Positions 1-5,143 of a stretch of DNA of 5,143 nucleotides are shown piece by piece. Made by a program: the position numbers and the translations under genes. This DNA comes from Acidimicrobiia bacterium (lineage in GTDB: Bacteria > Actinomycetota > Acidimicrobiia > Spongiisociales > SHLN01), in the NCBI GenBank assembly GCA_030623545.1, contig JAUXLW010000116.1, positions 1 to 5,143 of the forward strand, written 5' to 3'. The notes beneath the pieces are model-generated. The model was not told the DNA's origin and did no database searches. It saw only the letters and a list, made by a program, of their open reading frames with translations. Every line of letters starts with the position of its first letter. Position 1 is the first letter of the stretch.

Positions 1-45
1 CGCGAGGGCCTTGATGGCGTTAACTGCGGTCTGTTGAGTGCTCAA
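1..45 (-). CDS. Start of a minus-strand gene cut by the left edge, possibly transketolase
   Basis: A TTG codon at 45-43 is followed by 14 sense codons that stay open to the first base of the window, giving MSTQQTAVNAIKALA. The start is chosen because AGGAGG lies 4 bases upstream (50-55). The peptide resembles the opening helix of transketolases, which commonly reads like 'A-x-N-x-I-R-x-L-A' just before a 'MDAVQKANSGHPG' segment. That second, diagnostic segment would lie outside the window, so the family name is an inference from 15 residues. Transketolase is a thiamine diphosphate enzyme of the pentose phosphate pathway. The gene follows lipBA in the same direction but is separated by 221 bases with a possible terminator, so it is probably a separate transcription unit. 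It could equally be an unrelated protein. Confidence 0.5.
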   Translation of the reverse strand, partial: MSTQQTAVNAIKALA

Positions 46-49
46 GCGT

Positions 50-62
50 CCTCCTGGGGAGG
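50..62 (-). promoter_or_regulatory. AGGAGG ribosome binding site inside a small hairpin
   Basis: Read on the minus strand, AGGAGG (55-50) stands 4 bases before the TTG start at 45 and is what supports that start. Just upstream is CCTCC (62-58), which can pair with GGAGG (54-50) around a three-base loop, CCA. A five-pair GC stem would cover the ribosome binding site in the mRNA. The pairing is seen in sequence; any regulatory effect is inferred. Confidence 0.5.
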
Positions 63-87
63 TCAGGCTATACCTCTTGTCGCTGCT

Positions 88-100
88 CGGCCGAAGGCCG
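88..100. other. Perfect 5-bp GC hairpin in the intergenic region
   Basis: CGGCC (88-92) and GGCCG (96-100) form a perfect inverted repeat around GAA. No T-rich tract follows on either strand, so it does not look like a Rho-independent terminator. It lies in the leader region of the gene starting at 45. Function unknown. Confidence 0.35.
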
Positions 101-106
101 GAGGGT

Positions 107-119
107 GGGAACGGTTCCC
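107..119. promoter_or_regulatory. 13-bp near-perfect dyad, operator-like
   Basis: GGGAAC (107-112) and GTTCCC (114-119) form a perfect 6+6 dyad around one central G. It sits about 62 bases upstream of the TTG start at 45, where an operator for that gene could lie. The one-base centre differs from the four-base spacing of actinobacterial LexA boxes (GAAC-N4-GTTC). No regulator can be named; it could also be an RNA stem or chance. Confidence 0.25.
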
Positions 120-132
120 TCCAATTACTCCT

Positions 133-192
133 CCCCTCCTCGCCCTCACTTCGCTCAGGCGGCCTCCCCCAGGCCAGGAGGACATAAAGGAG
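133..192. repeat. Intergenic direct repeat, copy A
   Basis: This segment matches 201-258 in the same orientation. The first 30 bases (133-162) match 201-230 at 28 of 30 positions. The second half also aligns, with a small gap: CCTCCCCCAGGCCAGGAGGACATAAA here against the shorter CCTCTCCCAGGAGGACAGAAA in copy B. The shared core CTTCGCTCAGGCGG is exact. Two copies 68 bases apart between genes suggest a dispersed intergenic element or a local duplication. Confidence 0.7.
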
Positions 193-200
193 AAGAGCTT

Positions 201-258
201 CCCCTCCTCCCCCTCGCTTCGCTCAGGCGGTCCTCTCCCAGGAGGACAGAAACTGGAG
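201..258. repeat. Intergenic direct repeat, copy B
   Basis: Second copy of the element at 133-192, ending 8 bases after the lipBA stop codon in genomic order, on its downstream side. Its second half forms a clean hairpin, GTCCTC (230-235) with GAGGAC (242-247), loop TCCCAG. In copy A the equivalent stem is altered by a short insertion around GGCC. The element is therefore possibly a hairpin-forming repeat in the 3' untranslated region of the lipBA transcript. Confidence 0.7.
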
Positions 259-261
259 CCG

Positions 262-290
262 AAAAATTACAACGCGGCTACAGCCTCGCG
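262..290 (-). terminator. Possible intrinsic terminator at the 3' end of lipBA
   Basis: On the minus strand the last codons of lipBA read CGCGAGGCTGTAGCCGCG (290-273). These can fold as CGC and GGC pairing with GCC and GCG, with a TGTA loop and a two-base bulge. TTGTAATTTTT (272-262) follows and includes the TAA stop. A GC stem followed by a T-rich tract is the intrinsic terminator pattern, but the stem is short and bulged and it overlaps coding sequence. The hairpin at 230-247 just downstream could add to 3'-end formation. Confidence 0.3.
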
Positions 291-1862
291 GGCGTGATAA
301 CTGGAGCGGACCAGGGGGCCGGCCTCAACGTGGCCGATCCCGAGCCGTTTTCCTTCGGCGCTGTAGCGGTCGAATTCGTCGGGATGCACGTAACGATCGA
401 TGGGCCGGTGCCGACGGGTCGGGCGCAGGTATTGGCCGATGGTGACCACGTCGACACCCACCGCCCGGAGATCCGCCAATGCTCCCAGGACTTCGCCTTC
501 TGTCTCGCCCATCCCGACGATGAGGCCCGACTTGACGAGCCCGGCCGGGTTATGCCACTTGGCACGGGCGAGAAGAGCGAGCGAGCGCCCATAGTTGGCG
601 GCGGTGCGAATGTCGCGCTGGAGCCGCAGTACCGTCTCGGTGTTGTGGTTGAGCACCGTGGGTTTGGCCGCCATCACGATCTCGAGGGCTTCCTTATCAC
701 CCTTGAAATCGGGAATCAGCACCTCAACATCACATTCGGGAAGTCTCCGGTTTATCTCCTCGATCGTTTGAGCGAAAATGCCGGCCCCGCCGTCCTGCAG
801 ATCATCCCGGTTCACCGACGTCATCACCGCGTGCTTTAGGCCCATTTGTGCAACCGCCTCAGCCGCTCGCAGGGGCTCAAAGATGTCCACCTCGCCCGGC
901 TTTCCGGTCTTGACATCGCAGAAGCTGCACGCCCTGGTGCACGTGTCGCCGAGCAGCATCAGCGTGGCGGTACCGGAGCCCCAGCACTCATAGATGTTGG
1001 GGCACCCTGCTTCCTCGCAAACCGTGTTGAGGCTTTGGGAACGCATCAGCTTCTTGAGATCGAGGTAGCTGTCATCCATGACTGCCTTGACCTTCATCCA
1101 ATCCGGCCTGGGCGGCTCGCCGGCAAGACGGCCCCGCACCACCACCTGCTCGGAGGGCTGAATGTTGAGCATGCGCTCATCGACGTCGAAAACGCGACCG
1201 GTGCCCCGGACGAAGGCAGCCCGCTGCTCCTCGACTTCATCCACCTCGAACACCTTCACGAACCAGGGCACCAGAACATCAATGAACTCCTCGTGGCTGA
1301 CCTTGCGGCCGAGGATCTCAACCAGCGAGGTAACCGGTCTGGCCAGACCGCAGGGATTGATGTGCTCAAAGAAGCCGAGATCGGTATCCAGATTCACCGC
1401 GAAGCCGTGCATCGTCACTCCCCGGGACACCCGAACTCCGATGGCTGCAACTTTGCCCTCATCAGTCCAGACGCCGGTGTATCCATCCTCTGTCCAAGCA
1501 GCAACACCCAGGTCCCCCAGCGCCCCCACCAGGGCCTGCTCGAGCCGGCGCACATAGGGAACCACCTGGCGAGCCTCGGGCAACGCCAGAATCGGATAGC
1601 CGACGAGCTGGCCGGGGCCGTGGAAGGTGATGTCGCCCCCCCGATCAACATGAAAGAGCTCGGCCCCCAGCTCCCGCAACAACGCATCGTCGGCGAGCAG
1701 ATGTGTTTCATCACCATTGCGGCCAATTGTGTAAGTCGGGGGATGCTCGAGCAGCAACAAATAGTCGTCGGAGCTGCGACCGTTAGCCCGGCCTTCGTGA
1801 AAAGCCCGTTGGAGGTCCCAGGCCTCGCCGTACGGAAGCCGGCCGAGCCAGCGGATCCTCAC
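267..1862 (-). CDS. Bifunctional octanoyltransferase-lipoyl synthase (LipB-LipA fusion)
   Basis: One open frame of 531 codons carries both steps of endogenous lipoate assembly. Residues ~1-219 are LipB, which moves octanoyl from acyl carrier protein to the lipoyl-domain lysine. Visible are EHPPTYTIGR (39-48), RGGD (74-77), TFHGPGQLVGYP (79-90), Lys137 and Cys171 in NPCG. The Lys-Cys spacing of 34 equals that of E. coli LipB (Lys135, Cys169). Residues ~250-531 are LipA, a radical SAM enzyme that inserts two sulfurs. The auxiliary cluster cysteines are 282, 287 and 293 (CX4CX5C), the radical SAM cysteines are 308, 312 and 315 (CX3CX2C), and the C-terminal RSSYHA (519-524) supplies the serine ligand. 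All key residues of both halves are present, so both should be active. The GTG at 1862 is preferred because it overlaps the E2 stop as GTGA and has AGGAG 5 bases upstream; an in-frame TTG at 1880 is less likely. Internal ATGs at residues 231 and 256 lack good ribosome binding sites. Cytoplasmic. Confidence 0.93.
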   Translation of the reverse strand: MRIRWLGRLPYGEAWDLQRAFHEGRANGRSSDDYLLLLEHPPTYTIGRNGDETHLLADDALLRELGAELFHVDRGGDITFHGPGQLVGYPILALPEARQVVPYVRRLEQALVGALGDLGVAAWTEDGYTGVWTDEGKVAAIGVRVSRGVTMHGFAVNLDTDLGFFEHINPCGLARPVTSLVEILGRKVSHEEFIDVLVPWFVKVFEVDEVEEQRAAFVRGTGRVFDVDERMLNIQPSEQVVVRGRLAGEPPRPDWMKVKAVMDDSYLDLKKLMRSQSLNTVCEEAGCPNIYECWGSGTATLMLLGDTCTRACSFCDVKTGKPGEVDIFEPLRAAEAVAQMGLKHAVMTSVNRDDLQDGGAGIFAQTIEEINRRLPECDVEVLIPDFKGDKEALEIVMAAKPTVLNHNTETVLRLQRDIRTAANYGRSLALLARAKWHNPAGLVKSGLIVGMGETEGEVLGALADLRAVGVDVVTIGQYLRPTRRHRPIDRYVHPDEFDRYSAEGKRLGIGHVEAGPLVRSSYHAREAVAAL

Positions 1863-3274
1863 GCCAGCTCCTGCTCCCAATCCCAGGTCTCCAGGCTCTG
1901 CTTGAGCCGTTGCAGGAATAGCACGGCAGTTGAACCGTCGAAGGCCCGGTGATCCCAGCTGAAGCCGAGGTAACCGATGTGGCGTATCGAAATCGAGTCG
2001 TTGCCGTAAGCATCGGTGACAACCACCGGCCGCTTGCTCACCGTGTCGGTGGACAGGATGGCAGTGTTCGGCACGTTGATTATCGGAGCAGTTAGGAACG
2101 AGCCGAACGGCCCCGGATTGGTTATCGAGAACGTGCTTCCGGTGACGTCGTCCGGTTGGAGGGCTTTGTCGCGGGCTTTCTCAGCCACGCTTCTGATCGC
2201 CCGGGCCAGGCCGACAACTCGCAAGCCGTCGGCCCCTCGCACGGTTGCCACGAGAAGGCCCTTCTGGTCGAGGTCAACGGCGATTCCGAGATTGATCGAA
2301 GTGTGGAAGACCGCCTTGCCCTGCTCGGGGTAGATGGAGCTGTTCACAACCGGGAAAGCGGCAAGGGCGTCGACGGTCGCCCGGGCAATGAAGGGCAGAT
2401 AGGTCAGCGAAAAGCCCTCCGTCTTCTTCCACTCTTCCCTGTGGGCTTGCCTGACTCTTTCGACGTTCTCGTAATCGACCTCTATCGAGGCCCAAACATG
2501 GGCGGCAGATTGCTTGGCACGAAGCATGTTGTCGGCAATGCGGACGCGGAGGCGATCGAGGTCGATGACGTGGTCCCCGCTCAATAAGGCCACTCCCTCC
2601 GGTGGAGCGGCGGTCCCACCTTCGGGAATGAGCGGAGCACTCGGGGCCGGCGGTGCGACCCCGCCGGGCGCCGGGGCGGCTGCGACGGCCGGGGGCGCCG
2701 GCGCCTGGGCGACGGCGGCACCGGAGGCTAGAAAGGCCTCCAGATCCTTGCGGGTGATACGGCCCCCCGCGCCGGTGCCGGGCACCGTCGCCAGATCGAC
2801 TCCGGAGGCGGCCGCAAGTCTGCGGACCACCGGCGAGAGCACTTGACGCATGCCGTTTCCGGGCCCGGTCTGAGCTCCGGCAGGAGCGCTAACGGAGGCC
2901 GGGGCGGCCGCGGCAACGATCACGGGCTCGGGTACAGAAGCCGGCTGGGCGGCAGGCTCCAACTGGACTGACACCACCGGCTCCACGGGCTGGCCCGGGG
3001 CCGCCTCAGCCGCCGGCTGCGCCGCGATCTCCTCACCGGGCTCTCCGATGACAGCCAGTGGGGTGCCCACGGGCACTGTCTCTCCTTCGGCAACCAGGAT
3101 CTCGTGAACGATTCCCGCAACCGGCGACGGGACCTCGGTGTCAACTTTGTCCGTGGAAATCTCGAGCAGGACCTCGTCTTCAGAGATGGCCTCTCCCGGC
3201 TGTTTCGCCCAGCTGAGGATGGTGCCTTCGGTAACGGTCTCGCCCAGCTGCGGCATGGTGACGGTCGTGGCCAT
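1859..3274 (-). CDS. Dihydrolipoyl acyltransferase, E2 of a 2-oxoacid dehydrogenase complex
   Basis: This 471-residue protein is the core of a 2-oxoacid dehydrogenase complex. It takes an acyl group from E1 on a swinging lipoyl arm and passes it to CoA. Residues ~2-80 are a single biotinyl/lipoyl domain with the target Lys43 in EISTDKVDTEVPSP. An Ala/Pro-rich linker (~81-143) leads to a peripheral-subunit-binding domain (~145-183: LSPVVRRLA, then GTGAGGRITRKDLEAFL). A second Ala/Pro-rich linker (~184-232) precedes the catalytic domain (~235-470). That domain has TFSITNPGPFGS (381-392) and the active-site motif DHRAFDG with His442 and Asp446. Length and domain order are normal for a one-lipoyl E2. 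The ATG at 3274 begins the lipoyl domain directly and has AGGAG 6 bases upstream. The gene starts 9 bases after the E1 stop and overlaps lipBA, whose product should lipoylate Lys43. The substrate (pyruvate, branched-chain 2-oxoacid or other) is not resolved; the TNPGPFGS and KRPVV segments resemble branched-chain or generic actinobacterial E2s, which is only suggestive. Confidence 0.93.
   Translation of the reverse strand: MATTVTMPQLGETVTEGTILSWAKQPGEAISEDEVLLEISTDKVDTEVPSPVAGIVHEILVAEGETVPVGTPLAVIGEPGEEIAAQPAAEAAPGQPVEPVVSVQLEPAAQPASVPEPVIVAAAAPASVSAPAGAQTGPGNGMRQVLSPVVRRLAAASGVDLATVPGTGAGGRITRKDLEAFLASGAAVAQAPAPPAVAAAPAPGGVAPPAPSAPLIPEGGTAAPPEGVALLSGDHVIDLDRLRVRIADNMLRAKQSAAHVWASIEVDYENVERVRQAHREEWKKTEGFSLTYLPFIARATVDALAAFPVVNSSIYPEQGKAVFHTSINLGIAVDLDQKGLLVATVRGADGLRVVGLARAIRSVAEKARDKALQPDDVTGSTFSITNPGPFGSFLTAPIINVPNTAILSTDTVSKRPVVVTDAYGNDSISIRHIGYLGFSWDHRAFDGSTAVLFLQRLKQSLETWDWEQELA
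1868..1872 (-). promoter_or_regulatory. Ribosome binding site of lipBA, inside the E2 gene
   Basis: AGGAG on the minus strand lies within the last codons of E2, 5 bases before the GTG at 1862. The E2 stop TGA (1861-1859) shares bases with this GTG. The arrangement decides the start and predicts translational coupling of lipBA to E2. Confidence 0.7.
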
Positions 3275-3280
3275 ATCTAT

Positions 3281-3285
3281 CTCCT
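3281..3285 (-). promoter_or_regulatory. Ribosome binding site of E2, overlapping the E1 stop
   Basis: AGGAG on the minus strand, with 6 bases to the E2 ATG at 3274, shares bases with the E1 stop codon TAG (3286-3284). A ribosome ending E1 would be placed on the E2 start. There is no room for a separate promoter. Confidence 0.75.
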
Positions 3286-5143
3286 ATGTGACGGCAAGTG
3301 AACGCACGGCCCGGAGCACGTCTTCCACCTGGGGAATAAAGGCGTCCTCGAGCCCGGCTTGGAAAGGGATGTGGGTGTGAGGAGGAACGACCCGCTGAAT
3401 GGGGCCATCCAGGTCCCAGAACAAGTCCTCGGCGACCCGGGCAGCAATCTCGGATGCCACCGAGGCGACCGGGACGTCCTCCTGCACGATCACCAGGCGG
3501 GAGGTCTTGGACACCGAGGCAAAAACGGCATCCCAGTCGATCGGGGCTAACGACTGTAAGTCGACGACCTCGATGGAGGTCCCCTCTGCGGCAATCTCCT
3601 CGGCCGCCGCCAGGGAAGTATGGACCATTGCCCCCCAGGTCACAACGGTGACGTCGCTACCGGGGCGAGCCACCCGAGCCCGGCCGAGAGGTATCTCATA
3701 GGCTCCGCCGGGGATGGCTTCCTTGATGCTTCGGTAGAGCTTCTTATGTTCCAGGAATACAACAGGGTTGGGGTCTCTGATGGCTGCCGTCAGCAAGCCC
3801 TTAGCCGCAGTCGGTGTTGAGGGAACGACAATCTTTATGCCGGGGTGGTGGGCCAGCATCCCCTCAGGACTGATCGAGTGGAAGGGCCCGGCCCGCAAGC
3901 CTGCCCCGGAGGGGCCCCGCACCACCATGGGTACCGAAACGCCCCCCTTCCAGTTGTACTTGGCAGCTTCAGTAACTAGCTGATCCAGCCCTGGATAGAT
4001 GAAGTCGGTGTACTGCAGCTCGGCGATCGGCCGCAACCCGGCCAGAGCCGCGCCGACGGAGGCGCCGATGATGGCGACCTCGGCGATCGGAAAATCGACC
4101 ACCCGCATTGGGCCGAATTTTTCAATGATCCCTTCAGTGACCTTGAAGGCGCCACCGAACGCCCCCACATCCTCGCCGAGCAGAAAGACGGAATCGTCCT
4201 CGTCCATCGCTTCCATCAACCCCGCCTTGATGGCCTCGAGCATGGTGATGGGGTCTCCCTCTCCCGTACCCGGGCCCGGAGCGGGCTCATCGACCCGTAC
4301 AGCAAACAAGTCATCGTTCACCGATTCGGGGGCGGGATCGGGCTCGGCCTGGGCCCACTCGATCCCCGATTTGATCCGGCTCTCAATCTCCTCCGCCATT
4401 CTCTCCCTGGTTTCGCTGGTGAGAACGCCTCGCTCCATGAGGTATTGCTCAAAACGAGGGATTGGATCGCGGTCCATCCAGGACTCCCGGAAATCGGGCT
4501 TGACGTAGTCGGCGGAATCATGGCCGGCGTGCCCGAAGTGGCGGAACGTGACCGCCTCGATCAACGAGGAGCCCTCGCCGGCCCGCGCCCGAGCGATTGC
4601 TTCGTCGGCTGCGGCATGACAGGCCAGCACATCATTTCCGTCGACTGTCACGCCGGGGATTCCGTAGCCGGCCGCTCGCTCGGCGATCTCCCCCACGGCG
4701 AACTCCACCTCGTTGGGCGTGGAGTATGCGAACTGGTTGTTCTGCACGGTAAACACGATCGGGAGCTGCAAAACCGCGCCGGTGTTGACCGCCTCATGCC
4801 ACGCTCCGGTGGCCGTGGCGCCCTCGCCACAGTTAGCCAATGCCACGTGCGGCTCGTCCCGTTGCTTAAAAGCCAAAGCCCACCCCAATGCTACGGGATA
4901 GGAATCGGGGAGAGGGGACACCACCATCAACGTGCCCTTATCGAGCACACCGAAATGGCTGTTTCCATCCCGACCTTTGGTGGGACCTGCAGCCTTGCCG
5001 AAGAAATTGAGCAAGGTTTCCTCGAGGGTCACTCCCCTGGCCAACTGGGTAATCAGGTCGCGATGGGTGCCCCCGAAAATGTCGCCATCCTCGAGTGCAT
5101 ACCCGAACCCGACCATGGCGGCTTCCTGTCCCACACCCGGGTA
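3284..5143 (-). CDS. 2-oxoacid dehydrogenase E1, fused alpha and beta subunits, N-terminus outside window
   Basis: 619 residues are visible, from YPGVGQEAA to the TAG at 3286-3284. The frame is open to the right edge, and GVGQEA lies well inside E1 alpha in known members, so roughly 50-90 N-terminal residues are missing. E1 decarboxylates a 2-oxoacid on thiamine diphosphate and reductively acylates lipoyl-E2. Numbering from the right edge, residues 1-~265 are E1 alpha. They hold the cofactor/metal motif as GEG (106-108) with Asn135-Asn136 after 26 residues, and the loop RHFGHAGHDSADY (201-213). An acidic, Pro-rich linker (~266-298) joins E1 beta (~299-619). That half has EDVGAFGGAF, Glu355 in DFPIAEVAIIG (the position of the glutamate that activates the cofactor), LRAGPFHS and the C-terminal domain. 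The usual alpha and beta genes are thus one chain, a form known in several bacterial groups. Glu in place of Asp in GDG is unusual. The gene heads a coupled E1-E2-lipBA set; pyruvate or branched-chain substrate is unresolved. Confidence 0.92.
   Translation of the reverse strand, partial: YPGVGQEAAMVGFGYALEDGDIFGGTHRDLITQLARGVTLEETLLNFFGKAAGPTKGRDGNSHFGVLDKGTLMVVSPLPDSYPVALGWALAFKQRDEPHVALANCGEGATATGAWHEAVNTGAVLQLPIVFTVQNNQFAYSTPNEVEFAVGEIAERAAGYGIPGVTVDGNDVLACHAAADEAIARARAGEGSSLIEAVTFRHFGHAGHDSADYVKPDFRESWMDRDPIPRFEQYLMERGVLTSETRERMAEEIESRIKSGIEWAQAEPDPAPESVNDDLFAVRVDEPAPGPGTGEGDPITMLEAIKAGLMEAMDEDDSVFLLGEDVGAFGGAFKVTEGIIEKFGPMRVVDFPIAEVAIIGASVGAALAGLRPIAELQYTDFIYPGLDQLVTEAAKYNWKGGVSVPMVVRGPSGAGLRAGPFHSISPEGMLAHHPGIKIVVPSTPTAAKGLLTAAIRDPNPVVFLEHKKLYRSIKEAIPGGAYEIPLGRARVARPGSDVTVVTWGAMVHTSLAAAEEIAAEGTSIEVVDLQSLAPIDWDAVFASVSKTSRLVIVQEDVPVASVASEIAARVAEDLFWDLDGPIQRVVPPHTHIPFQAGLEDAFIPQVEDVLRAVRSLAVT

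Noticed and set aside
67..95. Promoter-like pair on the minus strand, TTCGGC (95-90) and TATAGC (72-67), spacing 17
   Set aside because: The -35 match is poor and the -10 only partial. The -35 falls within the 88-100 hairpin. Not enough to call.
88..100. CGGCC/GGCCG hairpin as a terminator
   Set aside because: No T-rich run follows on either strand.
107..119. LexA-type SOS box
   Set aside because: The half-sites GAAC and GTTC are separated by one base, not the four needed in actinobacterial LexA boxes.
133..258. Two-unit CRISPR array
   Set aside because: The copies are imperfect, ~60 bases long, only 8 bases apart and have no proper spacer or cas genes.
105..839. 244-codon open frame on the plus strand
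   Set aside because: It runs through the intergenic repeats and then antisense to the LipA half. The protein looks low in complexity, with no family signature.
1878..1880. TTG as the start of lipBA
   Set aside because: It would add only MGAGAG, with no family match. The GTG at 1862 has a well-placed AGGAG and the classic GTGA overlap with the E2 stop.
846..1952. 368-codon open frame on the plus strand opposite lipBA
   Set aside because: It lies antisense to clear LipB and LipA domains, has no recognisable domain, and such long shadow frames are expected in high-GC coding DNA.
5132..5134. GTG as the start of the E1 gene
   Set aside because: The frame is open to the edge and encodes YPG before this valine. 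GVGQEA is an internal conserved segment of E1 alpha, so the real start is outside the window.

Overview
The window reads as high-G+C bacterial chromosome, with AGGAG/AGGAGG Shine-Dalgarno sites, GTG and TTG starts and tightly overlapping genes. An actinobacterial or similar high-GC lineage is plausible, but nothing here fixes the taxon. All supported genes lie on the minus strand, so transcription runs from the right edge to the left edge.

Layout in the direction of transcription. (1) 5143-3284: a 2-oxoacid dehydrogenase E1 with alpha and beta parts in one chain; its N-terminus lies beyond the right edge. (2) 3274-1859: the matching dihydrolipoyl acyltransferase E2, with one lipoyl domain, a peripheral-subunit-binding domain and a catalytic domain. 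(3) 1862-267: one uninterrupted frame joining an octanoyltransferase (LipB) to a lipoyl synthase (LipA). (4) 266-46: a 221-base intergenic region with a possible terminator, two copies of a ~60-base imperfect direct repeat and several small dyads. (5) 45-1: the first 15 codons of another minus-strand gene with a TTG start, possibly transketolase.

The three complete or nearly complete genes form one logical unit. E1 decarboxylates a 2-oxoacid on thiamine diphosphate and passes the acyl group to lipoyl-Lys43 of E2. The LipB-LipA protein would build that lipoyl group: LipB moves octanoyl from acyl carrier protein to the E2 lysine, and LipA inserts two sulfurs. The genes are packed for translational coupling: E2 starts 9 bases after the E1 stop, and lipBA starts inside the E2 stop (GTGA overlap). 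No E3 (dihydrolipoyl dehydrogenase) is present in the window, and the substrate cannot be fixed from sequence alone.

The most notable observation is the LipB-LipA fusion, coupled directly behind the enzyme it should modify. Secondary points are GEG in place of GDG in the E1 thiamine diphosphate motif, and a repeat/hairpin motif shared by the intergenic repeats and the ribosome binding site of the next gene.
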